Position numbers and translations under genes: made by a program. A DNA stretch of 64,000 nucleotides from Streptomyces sp. ACA25 (lineage in GTDB: Bacteria; Actinomycetota; Actinomycetes; Streptomycetales; Streptomycetaceae). The DNA is taken from assembly GCF_028200735.1 (NCBI RefSeq), contig NZ_JAQKPV010000004.1, positions 62,001 through 126,000 on the forward strand, given 5' to 3'. The notes under the pieces are model-generated. The model ran no database searches, was not told where the DNA came from, and saw only the letters and a program-made list of their open reading frames with translations. Position 1 is the stretch's first letter. Every line of letters starts with the position of its first letter. Shown here piece by piece: positions 36,100 to 43,623 of the stretch.

Positions 36100-36819
36100 A
36101 TGAGTCTGAGACGATTGCTCTCCACTTCCTTGGCCTTCGTGATGGCCATCCCGCTTGCCCTTGTCATGACCACGGCAACCACGGCCAGTGCGCACGGCTG
36201 GATCACCTCCCCGCCCAGCCGTCAGGACCACTGCGCCACCGGCCGCGTCACCGGATGCGGCGGCCTGCAGTACGAACCGCAGAGCGTCGAGGCGCCCAAG
36301 GGGTCGCGCCAGTGCAGCGGCGGCAGCGGCTTCACCGTGCTGGACGACGAGAGCAAGAACTGGCCGGTGACGCAGGTCGGCAACTCGGTCACCCTCCAGT
36401 GGCGGCTGACCGCCGCGCACAGCACCAGCACCTGGCAGTACTACGTCGACGGAGTCCTCTTCCGGACGTTCGACCAGGGCAACACCCGGCCGCCCTCGGA
36501 CATCTCGCACACCCTGACCCACCTGCCCCAGGGCCGGCACACGATCCTCGCCGTGTGGAATATCGCCGACACCCCCATGGCGTTCTACGCCTGCGTCGAT
36601 GTCAACGTCACCAGCGGCGGGGGCGGTGGCACCCCGCCGCCCCCGCCCCCGCCGGTTGCCCCGCCGGAGTGCGCCTCGTCCGACCCCTGGGACGCGACGC
36701 GCGCGTATCTGGGCGGCGACACGGTGACCTACAACGGGCACGCCTACCGGGCCGCCTGGTGGGTGCGCGGTGAACGTCCGGACACCTCCAGCGTCTGGAG
36801 AGACCTCGGACGCTGCTGA
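36100..36819 (+). CDS. AA10 lytic polysaccharide monooxygenase with chitin-binding module
   Basis: A 239-residue secreted copper enzyme starting at ATG 36100. The signal peptide ends ASA, exposing the N-terminal His of HGWITSPPSRQDHC, the first copper ligand; the second His is in RLTAAHSTSTWQYY. The catalytic domain runs to about residue 170 (TILAVWNIADTPMAFYACVDV). A Gly/Pro linker follows (GGGGGTPPPPPPP) and a CBM5/12-type module (ECASSDPWDATRAYLGGD, HAYRAAWWVRGERPDTSSV). This is the layout of chitin-active AA10 enzymes, which cut crystalline chitin oxidatively. The DasR-like site upstream supports chitin. A strong terminator follows. Confidence 0.93.
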   Translation: MSLRRLLSTSLAFVMAIPLALVMTTATTASAHGWITSPPSRQDHCATGRVTGCGGLQYEPQSVEAPKGSRQCSGGSGFTVLDDESKNWPVTQVGNSVTLQWRLTAAHSTSTWQYYVDGVLFRTFDQGNTRPPSDISHTLTHLPQGRHTILAVWNIADTPMAFYACVDVNVTSGGGGGTPPPPPPPVAPPECASSDPWDATRAYLGGDTVTYNGHAYRAAWWVRGERPDTSSVWRDLGRC

Positions 36820-36824
36820 GCCCC

Positions 36825-36870
36825 GGCCGGGCCCGGTGCCGGTGCCTCCGCACCGCCACCGGGCCCGGCC
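36825..36870 (+). terminator. LPMO gene terminator
   Basis: A 14-bp perfect inverted repeat (36825-36838, 36857-36870) follows the stop codon by five bases, with an internal smaller stem and a CTTTGC run after it. Confidence 0.85.
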
Positions 36871-37064
36871 TTTGCCCCGCACCCCCGCACCCCGCCCTTG
36901 CGGAGCCCTCACCACCGTCTGCGAGGAAGGTTTCGGGCGGTGACAGGCCGACCGGGCAGGTGTGCTGCGGCCTGAACTCCGAAGGGCCGCCTCCGCTGCA
37001 CGCGGTCCACGGCGTCCGCCGGGCTCACCGGCGGCGCCCGCCCAGGTCCGTTGCGCGCCCACAG

Positions 37065-37078
37065 TGGGAGCGCTCCCA
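37065..37078. promoter_or_regulatory. Second CebR-type operator
   Basis: TGGGAGCGCTCCCA, identical to the box before the GH5 gene. It lies 155 bases before the ICMT-family gene and after the LPMO terminator, so it would act on the genes to the right. Neither those genes nor the short leader are obvious sugar genes, which is odd. Confidence 0.7.
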
Positions 37079-37130
37079 GCATCCGGACAGGAGGGGGTGC
37101 GGGCGGCATCCTGGGTACTAAGGTGCGGGG

Positions 37131-37223
37131 GTGTTGACTGTTACTCATGAGATGGAAGTAATGCTGCGGTTCGATCAGGCACCGGACCACCTGCGCGGCG
37201 CGGACGCCGGGAGCCGGCGATGA
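37131..37223 (+). other. Possible short leader ORF
   Basis: GTG 37131 opens a 30-codon frame (VLTVTHEMEVMLRFDQAPDH...) whose TGA overlaps the next ATG by four bases (ATGA). A TACTAA sequence about 15 bases before the GTG could be a -10, which would make it nearly leaderless. It may couple translation of the downstream gene or be chance; composition does not settle it. Confidence 0.35.
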
Positions 37224-37846
37224 ACGGCTGGGCCGTCACCGCGCTCACGCTGTACGTCGCGTCAGCCGTCGTCGCCTTCGGCGTGCGCTCCCTGACCCAC
37301 CGGCGCCGCACCGGCGACAGCGGGTTCCGGGGAATCTCCGGAGGCCCCGGTTCGGTGGAATGGTGGGCAGGAGTGCTGTTCGTGCTCGCCCTGCTCGCGG
37401 GCGCCGCCGCTCCGATCGCCGCGATGGCCGGACTGTCCACGCTGCCGGGCCTCGGCGCCGACGCGCTGCGCTGGGTGGGGCTGGTGCTCGCCCTGGCCGG
37501 GACAGCCGCCACGCTGGCCGCCCAGACCAACATGGGCACCTCCTGGCGAGTGGGGGTGGACGAGCAGGAGCGAACCGAGCTCGTCACCGACGGGCTGTTC
37601 ACCCATGTGCGCAACCCGGTGTTCACGGCCATGGGGCTGATGGCCGTCGGACTGGCGCTGATGGTGCCCAACCTGGTCGCCGTCCTGTTCCTGGTGGTTC
37701 TGGTGGCCGGGCTGCAGCTGCAGGTCCGCGTGGTGGAGGAGCCGTACCTGAAGCGCGTGCACGGCGGCGCCTACCTCGCGTACGGCTCCCGGGCCGGGAG
37801 GTTCCTCCCCGGCGTCGGCCGCCTGCGGTCCACCGCCGCGGACTGA
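37220..37846 (+). CDS. Isoprenylcysteine carboxyl methyltransferase (ICMT)-family protein
   Basis: A 208-residue membrane protein with five hydrophobic segments (WAVTALTLYVASAVVAFGV; GVLFVLALLAGAAAPIAA; WVGLVLALAGTAATLAAQT; AMGLMAVGLALMVPNLVA; LFLVVLVAGLQLQ). The conserved methyltransferase region is GLFTHVRNPVFTAMGLMAVG, then RVVEEPYLKRVHGGAYLAY, as in the ICMT/PEMT fold. These enzymes methylate a membrane-bound substrate using SAM; bacterial substrates are mostly unknown. It may be co-transcribed with the MFS gene 50 bases downstream. Confidence 0.85.
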   Translation: MNGWAVTALTLYVASAVVAFGVRSLTHRRRTGDSGFRGISGGPGSVEWWAGVLFVLALLAGAAAPIAAMAGLSTLPGLGADALRWVGLVLALAGTAATLAAQTNMGTSWRVGVDEQERTELVTDGLFTHVRNPVFTAMGLMAVGLALMVPNLVAVLFLVVLVAGLQLQVRVVEEPYLKRVHGGAYLAYGSRAGRFLPGVGRLRSTAAD

Positions 37847-37896
37847 CCGCCGCCGTCGAGTGGACCCGGGGCGCGGAGTTCCGTACTACTCGACAC

Positions 37897-39201
37897 ATGC
37901 GCATCCCCCGGGCCTCCTCTCGCAGCGGCCGGGAGGCACCTCGGACCGGTATGGCGGGCCGGGAGTTCCGCCTCCTGCTCGCCGCCACGTTCAGCAGCTT
38001 CGCCGGCTTCGCCCCGCTGCTCTCCGTCGTCCCCCTGTGGGCGGCGGAAGGCGGCGCCGGGCACGCGGGGGTGGGTGCGGCCACCGGCGTGACCATGGGG
38101 GCCACGGTCGCCGTCCAGCTGTGCATGGGCAGGCTGCTCCGATGGCTTCCCCTGCGCCGCATGCTGCTCCTCGGCTCACTGCTGCTGGGCGTGCCGGTGT
38201 TCGCCTACGCGCTCTCCGCCGGCCTGGGATGGGTGCTGACGGTCTCCGCGGTTCGGGGGGCCGGCTTCGGGATGGTTGTGGTGGCGGGCAGCGCCCTGGT
38301 GGCGGATCTGGTGCCCGTCAGCCGGCGGGGGAGGGCCATCGGTCTCTACGGGATCGCGGTGGGACTGCCCTCGGTGATCTTTCTGCCGCTGGGGGTCTGG
38401 TGCGCCGAGCGCTTCGGGTTCTCCGTGGTGTTCGTGGCCGCCGGCGTGTTCGGTGCCCTGTCGTTGCCGCTGGTCGCCGCCATGTCGCGCCGGCGTTCCG
38501 CCCCCGGGGAGGCAGCGGGGCAGAGCGGACGGGGCGGCCCCGCCGGTGCCCCGCTTCCCGCAGCCGGGCACGCGGCTCCCGGGCCTCACAAACCCGCCGT
38601 CGGGTACCGGGCCCTGGCGGCACCGTGGCTCCTGATGATCACCGCCGCATGCGCGCTGGGCGGGGTGACCTCGTTCCTCCCGCTCGCTCTCGACGCACCG
38701 TCCGCCGCGCCGTGGGCCCTGTTCGTCCTGTCGTCCGGTGTCATCGCCGGGCGCTGGGCGGCCGGGGTCCGCAGCGACCGGATGGGCGTCGTCGGCGGTC
38801 TTCTGCCCGTCGCGGTCGCCGCCTGCGCGGCGGGCATGGCCGGGTTCGCCGTGGCCACCGAGGTGACCACAGGAGTCACGGCGCTGGCCGTGGCCGCCGC
38901 ACTGGCCTACGGGGTGGGCTTCGGAGCCCTGCAGAACGACACCCTGGTGGTGATGTTCCACCGTGCCGGGCCGCAGGGCATCGGCCGGGCCAGCACCGCC
39001 TGGAACATGGCCTACGACGCAGGGACAGGGGCGGGCTCCTTCGCCATAGGGCTGCTCGCCCACGCCTTCGGCCTGCGCGGCGCCTTCCTGGTATCCGCTG
39101 TCGTCATAGCTCTCGCCCTGCCCCTGGCGTGGCGGGAGACCCCCCGGAAACAACGCGTGCGCCACGCCGGCCAGGAACCCCGGTCACCGGAAGAGGACTG
39201 A
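37897..39201 (+). CDS. MFS transporter
   Basis: A 434-residue transporter starting at ATG 37897 (MRIPRASSRSGREAPRTGMA). About twelve hydrophobic segments are visible, six on either side of a long Gly/Pro/Ser-rich loop near residues 200-240. MFS marks are DLVPVSRRGRAIGLYGIAVG after segment four and GRWAAGVRSDRMGVVGG. Segment ten to twelve end with YDAGTGAGSFAIGLLAHAFG. The substrate is unknown; it could export a small molecule or drug. It follows the ICMT-family gene on the same strand, so the two could share a transcript controlled by the CebR-type box. Confidence 0.88.
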   Translation: MRIPRASSRSGREAPRTGMAGREFRLLLAATFSSFAGFAPLLSVVPLWAAEGGAGHAGVGAATGVTMGATVAVQLCMGRLLRWLPLRRMLLLGSLLLGVPVFAYALSAGLGWVLTVSAVRGAGFGMVVVAGSALVADLVPVSRRGRAIGLYGIAVGLPSVIFLPLGVWCAERFGFSVVFVAAGVFGALSLPLVAAMSRRRSAPGEAAGQSGRGGPAGAPLPAAGHAAPGPHKPAVGYRALAAPWLLMITAACALGGVTSFLPLALDAPSAAPWALFVLSSGVIAGRWAAGVRSDRMGVVGGLLPVAVAACAAGMAGFAVATEVTTGVTALAVAAALAYGVGFGALQNDTLVVMFHRAGPQGIGRASTAWNMAYDAGTGAGSFAIGLLAHAFGLRGAFLVSAVVIALALPLAWRETPRKQRVRHAGQEPRSPEED

Positions 39202-39458
39202 GAACCCCCGCGCTCCGGTCTCTTTGCACGATGCCGACAACGCCCACTGCCGGCGGAGCGCTCCTCACGGGCTGTGCCATTCACCTCGTGCGGAGGCCCG
39301 CCCGCGATCCGGCAGTGGGCGGCCCGCGAACCGGCAGTGCGGAAGACCGGTCCTGCCTAGACTGACCCAGGTTCCGGTGGCCTCCTCCAAAGCAGCGGTG
39401 AGAGGGCACGGGACGGAAGGCCGCAGGGCGAGGGGCCACAAGGGGGAGGCGCGGCACC

Positions 39459-39975
39459 GTGGAGCCACTGAGAGACGACGACCCGAAGGTGATCGGGGGC
39501 TTCGCGCTCGTGTGCCGGATCGGGGCCGTAGGTATGGGACAGGTGTATCTCGGCGAGTCCGCCACCAGGCCGCTGTGAAGGTGATCAAGCCTTCGGTCCT
39601 CGACGAGGACACCCGGGTCCGCTTCCTTTCCGAAGTGGACAGCCTGCGCACCGTGTACGGGCCGTTCGTCGCGGCCTTCGTGGGGGCGGACGCGGACGCT
39701 GATCAGCCGTGGCTGGCGGTGGAGTACGTCCCCGGGCCGGATCTGCGCACCCTGGTCACCGGGCACGGCCCGCTCCCGCTCGCCGAGACCGGCCAGCCTC
39801 GGTGCCCTGCTGGCGGAGGGTCTCGGCACGGTGCACGAGGCGGGGCTGCGGCACCGTGACCTGAAGCCGCGGAACATCCTGCTGGCCCCGTACGGTCCCA
39901 AGCTGATCGACTTCGGTCTCGCCGTGCTCGCGGAGCTCGTACCGCCCACCGAAAGTGCACGTACGCTGACGCAAC
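39459..39975 (+). pseudogene. Frameshifted, truncated Ser/Thr protein kinase
   Basis: GTG 39459 starts VEPLRDDDPKVIGGFALVCR followed by the glycine loop RIGAVGMGQVYLGESATR, then a stop at about 39577. The homologous reading continues in a second frame with AAVKVIKPSVLDEDTRVRF (the ATP-binding Lys) and WLAVEYVPGPDLRTLV, then in a third frame with LRHRDLKPRNILLAPYGPKL and IDFGLAVLAEL. These are the HRDLKxxN and DFG boxes, so two frameshifts have broken a normal PknB-type kinase. It also ends before the C-lobe is complete, with no transmembrane or sensor domain. It is not functional. Confidence 0.88.
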
Positions 39976-40123
39976 GTACGCGGAGCATTGCTGGTGCCAC
40001 GTCCCGGATTCCCCGCCGGATTGGCTTGCGCGTTGCCGCGACGGTGGTCATCCACTGCTTGGTGTGTATGGTCTGGCCAACGAGCGACAGGGGCGGACAA
40101 GCGGTTGGTTGGCGAGGGTGGAG

Positions 40124-41098
40124 CTACAGCCACCCTCGCCTCGTGGCGTTCACGCCGGCCTGGAATCTGCTGGAGGCGTCCAGCCTTCCCATCAGGGTCG
40201 ACATCATCCGACGCACGGTCCGCAGGGAGACGCCGAGCTTGCGGCCGGCCGCCTCGTCCGTGTCTCCAGCGGCGACGAATCCCAGGAGGGCGCGCTCCAT
40301 CGGCGTGCACTCGTGGTTGTCGGACTGTGGCCGTTCGCCGAAACAAGTCCCCTCGGACCAGGACTGCTCGAAGAATGCGCAGAGGGCGGCCAAAATGCCG
40401 GGGCTGTGGATCTCCAGGGCGCCGCTGCGGGGGTCGGCCGGGGAGAGGGGGAGAATCGCCACGCGACGGTCGATGACGATCATCTGGATGGGAATTGTTG
40501 GCAGCGTGCGCATCTGGCCGCCGTGTTCGGTGAGCCAACGGGCGTAGGCAAGGGTGTCTGGGTCGTTGCGGAAGCTCTCCCTGCACAACGCGCGAATGAT
40601 GACACCTCGGCGTAGTGCCTCCTCGTTGAGCGGGGCGGCTGCGCTGCGGGCGTCGGGCCGGTGAGCTCCACCGGGGTTGAGAGACAGGCATTCGAACTCG
40701 GTGGCGTGCTGCAGCTCTTCGAGCCGGGCACGCACCGCGTCCAGGCCCTGGAGCCTGATGGCGTTGTCGGAGGACTGGGTACCGCGATGCTCGGCAGCGA
40801 TGGCGGCGATCTCCGCGCGCGTCTTCTTCAGCTGTGCCTGACGTTCCGCGAGTGTGGCTTCCGCCGAAGCCAGAAGGGTGGCCAAGCCGACTTCCGGGCT
40901 GACCGGCCGGAGCCTTCCCCCGTACTGGTCGGAAGGCTTGACCAGTAACAGGGCGGCCAGTTCATCGAGGCAGTCGCGGATTTCCGACTCCGACAGGCCC
41001 GTGTCCTCGGCCAAGGCGAGCACACCGTGATCGGGTTGCTGCAGTGTCGCCCGATAGACGGCCTCCGCCTGAGCCGAGAGTCCGAGAAGCTGTAGCAC
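40124..41098 (-). CDS. TrmB/LuxR-type transcriptional regulator
   Basis: A 324-residue regulator starting at GTG 41098. The front (about 1-70) looks like the TrmB winged helix (LLGLSAQAEAVYRATLQQPD, LAEDTGLSESEIRDCLDELAA). The middle is helical with a coil (TLAERQAQLKKTRAEIAAIA). The end is a LuxR/GerE helix-turn-helix: TPMERALLGFVAAGDTDEAAGRKLGVSLRTVRRMMSTLM. Such TrmB-LuxR proteins in Streptomyces commonly sit beside specialised-metabolite or peptide genes. A TATAGT box (41118-41123, reverse) and AGGGGGA define its own promoter region. It diverges from a small secreted-peptide gene and is the likely regulator of the cluster to 46109. Confidence 0.88.
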   Translation of the reverse strand: MLQLLGLSAQAEAVYRATLQQPDHGVLALAEDTGLSESEIRDCLDELAALLLVKPSDQYGGRLRPVSPEVGLATLLASAEATLAERQAQLKKTRAEIAAIAAEHRGTQSSDNAIRLQGLDAVRARLEELQHATEFECLSLNPGGAHRPDARSAAAPLNEEALRRGVIIRALCRESFRNDPDTLAYARWLTEHGGQMRTLPTIPIQMIVIDRRVAILPLSPADPRSGALEIHSPGILAALCAFFEQSWSEGTCFGERPQSDNHECTPMERALLGFVAAGDTDEAAGRKLGVSLRTVRRMMSTLMGRLDASSRFQAGVNATRRGWL

Positions 41099-41343
41099 CT
41101 GGTCCCCCTTGGTCCGAACTATAGGCAGTCAAGACTTACCCCGGGAAGGGTCCTGAACAAGCGTGGGAAGAGCCGACAAGGGCCGGGGTGGCGCCAAGTG
41201 GCCAGGCACCAAGGTGCTGGTCGTCTGCTGGTGACATCGCCTCATCTCTCGGACAGGCTTAACCCATCGAGCGCCACACATAGAGAACAAGGTGGACTCG
41301 AAAAACTACCGTCAAGTCCCCCGATTGAAGGGTGAAGTCTGCT

Positions 41344-41511
41344 ATGGCTCGGATCGCCGCTCTGCTGCTCGCTTCCGCTGTTCTCGTCGCCGGCGCAATA
41401 ACTACCAGCGCTGTCGCCCACAGTGTGTCGGAACCCCGAGGAGTGGCGGACGGCGACGGGTACGGATGGGGCACGCCCCCGGACGGAGCCGGCCTCCCTT
41501 GGCACGTCTGA
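41344..41511 (+). CDS. Small secreted peptide, candidate signal
   Basis: A 55-residue protein I read directly; it is too short for a routine ORF search. MARIAALLLASAVLVAGAIT is a clear signal peptide with predicted cleavage after TTSAVA. The mature part is about 30 residues, Gly/Asp/Pro-rich with aromatic ends: DGDGYGWGTPP and a C-terminal LPWHV. No Cys is present, so it is not a disulphide toxin. It lies divergent from the TrmB/LuxR regulator with 245 bases between. A secreted pheromone, or a processed product of the cluster, is plausible. Start choice: ATG 41344 with GGTGAAG at some distance upstream. Confidence 0.65.
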   Translation: MARIAALLLASAVLVAGAITTSAVAHSVSEPRGVADGDGYGWGTPPDGAGLPWHV

Positions 41512-41551
41512 CATCCGGCGGGGGCCAAGTCGCTGACCGCCACCTGACACG

Positions 41552-41842
41552 ATGCATATGATCACCATGCGGCTGATTGGTCCGAACCTACCACCCGCTG
41601 CCTCGGAAGATCTCAGGGAACTGATCTCCGCCCACTTCGCTCCCGCAGACCGCGTCGAGCATCTATGGGTACGAGCTCTTCCCGGCCAGATGGACCTCGT
41701 TCTCTTCATCCTCGCCGAATGCGAGGCCGAGGCGTTCCTCGCCGCTCACGCCGTCTGCCTGCGTGCTCTGCGGCGGAATCCCCGGCTCGTCGGCTGGCGC
41801 CTGCGGGACGCCTCCGGCGGCGAAGGCCACTCCTTTCCGTGA
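41552..41842 (+). CDS. Small hypothetical protein in the cupin/peptide cluster
   Basis: A 96-residue protein (MHMITMRLIGPNLPPAASED...). Visible parts are LRELISAHFAPADRVEHLWV, DLVLFILAECEAEAFLAAHAV and LRALRRNPRLVGWRLRD. It has a helical, soluble look with one Cys pair far apart. I do not recognise a family. There is no good ribosome site, so translation may depend on the transcript from the upstream peptide gene (gap 40 bases). It is co-oriented with the cupin genes and may belong to the same unit. Confidence 0.55.
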   Translation: MHMITMRLIGPNLPPAASEDLRELISAHFAPADRVEHLWVRALPGQMDLVLFILAECEAEAFLAAHAVCLRALRRNPRLVGWRLRDASGGEGHSFP

Positions 41843-41945
41843 CCAGAAGACGCGCCGGTTCCGTACCCGCGCGGCCTGGAATGAACGCCCACCCGTGGCC
41901 TGCGCGGCGGTCCACCACGCGAATGGCAACCGAGAGGAAACCACC

Positions 41946-43205
41946 ATGCTCAAAACCGCTGACGCAGAGCCGGCCGCGGAGCTGGAACGCACCACCACCC
42001 GCCGCCACATCGGGACCTTCGAGGTCCCCGACGAGGTCACCTCCATGGAGTTCTCCCTGCCGGGGACGAGGCTGGAGACCACGAACGTGAGCGAAAGCGA
42101 CGGCACGAACGGCGTCGTCCGGGTGACCCGCATCTCGAACGGACCGGGCATCACCGACTACGTCACTCACGAGAAGGACTTCGCCTACTCCGCCTACGGC
42201 ATCCACGTAGGCCAGGACGACCGGCTCACCTTCTTCGGCGACGGCCAGCGCATCACCGTGCACCTGATCGACTGCCGCGAGGAATCGCCCCAGCTCGGCG
42301 ACGAGATCACCATCGAGATGGCCGTCTCGCCCTACCGGGTTCTGATCATCCCCAAGGGCATCGCCCACACCCTCGACGGCCTGGGCGGAGTCGTCACCCG
42401 CGACGAACCGGTCTGGTACGCCGACCAGAACCCCGACTGGGAACCGGACAACGACCTCATCTCCTTCCTGCGCTCCTCGCAGCAGGCTCCCGTGGTGCGC
42501 ACCAACCGCCACGAGCTGCCGACCGCCGCCCACCTGTTGCTGTCCCGGATGTCCCAGCAGACCAACGCGCAGGACCAGGGCGCCTACGCCGCCCGATACC
42601 GGGTCTCCATCGGCGGCAGCACCACCTACGCGACACTCAGGCCCACGTGGCGGGCCGCCGAGACAGGGGACGACGTCCACCCGTGGGCCTCCCGCAACAA
42701 CTTCGTGCTGACGGGCCCGGAGTCCTTCACCGTCGTGCCCTCCACCGACAGCTGCACCTCGGATGTCCTCGAAGTGGACCTGGACGGCAGTCGGACCGAG
42801 GACGGCCCCGACGCCCGTGTCGCCGGCCGGTTCGTCCGCCACGAGTACTCCCGCCGCCGTCTCACCTGGCTGGCGGGCAGCACGGACGCGCAGATCGAGG
42901 TGGTGACCGCGGAGGGCGAACGCTCCGTGATCCGCCTCGGCGACCCCACCATCGGGGTCCGCGTCCCCCCTGGTACCTGGTACCGGCTGACCGGAACCGG
43001 CCGTGTCTGGCTTCGCTCCGAGATGGAACTCCTGGACCTCCAGCCCTGGGCCCTGGAACACCCTCTCGGCCGCGACGTCACCACCGCCGACCCGTTCGAA
43101 GCCGACGCCAGCAGGCTCGAGCAGGACAGCGACCGCTACCTGCCCGGACCGGCTCTCCACGCGCTGGCGCGCATGGAAGCCAAGGCAATATCGCTCACCC
43201 GCTGA
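41946..43205 (+). CDS. RmlC-like double-cupin protein (first paralogue)
   Basis: A 419-residue protein from ATG 41946, with GAGAGGAAA upstream. The N-terminal half (60-165) follows the RmlC/sugar 3,5-epimerase cupin: YGIHVGQDDRLTFF (as GLHxQ), VHLIDCREESPQLGDEI (as VDLRxxSPTFG), VLIIPKGIAHTL (as LLIPEGFAHGF). A second cupin-like stretch is near 290-400 (VVTAEGERSVIRLGDPTIGV, VPPGTWYRLTGTG). Between them is ELPTAAHLLLSRM, shared with the second paralogue downstream. Cytosolic, no metal-His triad as in oxidative cupins. It could epimerise, bind or modify a small molecule or peptide. I do not recognise a named pathway. Confidence 0.7.
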   Translation: MLKTADAEPAAELERTTTRRHIGTFEVPDEVTSMEFSLPGTRLETTNVSESDGTNGVVRVTRISNGPGITDYVTHEKDFAYSAYGIHVGQDDRLTFFGDGQRITVHLIDCREESPQLGDEITIEMAVSPYRVLIIPKGIAHTLDGLGGVVTRDEPVWYADQNPDWEPDNDLISFLRSSQQAPVVRTNRHELPTAAHLLLSRMSQQTNAQDQGAYAARYRVSIGGSTTYATLRPTWRAAETGDDVHPWASRNNFVLTGPESFTVVPSTDSCTSDVLEVDLDGSRTEDGPDARVAGRFVRHEYSRRRLTWLAGSTDAQIEVVTAEGERSVIRLGDPTIGVRVPPGTWYRLTGTGRVWLRSEMELLDLQPWALEHPLGRDVTTADPFEADASRLEQDSDRYLPGPALHALARMEAKAISLTR

Positions 43206-43239
43206 AACCCGTTGCAGAACCCACGAAAGGAATTACCTC

Positions 43240-43518
43240 ATGTCGATCACCAGTGTCGAGACCGCCGCCTGGAAGACCGAGCTCGCCGCCCTGTCCGGTG
43301 ACGTCACGGACCCCGCCGCCCGCGCTGCCCTGGAGAGCCTGAGCTCCGCGCTGGAGCCCTACTTCGAGACCCCGGAGTACTTCCGCAGCATCCTCGGCAA
43401 GATCGCCTCGATGATGATCGACGCCGACACGGAGGAGCAGATCACCTCGCGCTCCTTCGGTGATCTGGCGGAGTTCAAGGCCGCCCTCCCGGAGGGCGTC
43501 GTCGTCACCACCGTCTGA
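43240..43518 (+). CDS. 92-residue protein between the cupin paralogues
   Basis: ATG 43240 has GAAAGGA eight bases upstream. It begins MSITSVETAAWKTELAALSG and is helical and acidic through YFETPEYFRSILGKIASMMI and SFGDLAEFKAAL, with a hydrophobic tail PEGVVVTTV. It has no Cys, no signal peptide and no known domain. Its size, an acidic helical body followed by a short beta-branched C-terminus, and its place between two co-oriented enzymes would suit either a carrier/precursor peptide with a leader and a core or a small structural subunit. Neither is proven. It is the central unknown of this cluster. Confidence 0.6.
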   Translation: MSITSVETAAWKTELAALSGDVTDPAARAALESLSSALEPYFETPEYFRSILGKIASMMIDADTEEQITSRSFGDLAEFKAALPEGVVVTTV

Positions 43519-43623
43519 ACACCGCGGTAGTCGACGGGGGGCGGGTGCACCGGTCCGGTGCACCCGCCCCCGGCACCACCGACCCCTTCGGATCCCAGCA
43601 CTGCTGAGAGAGGAACGCCGCCC

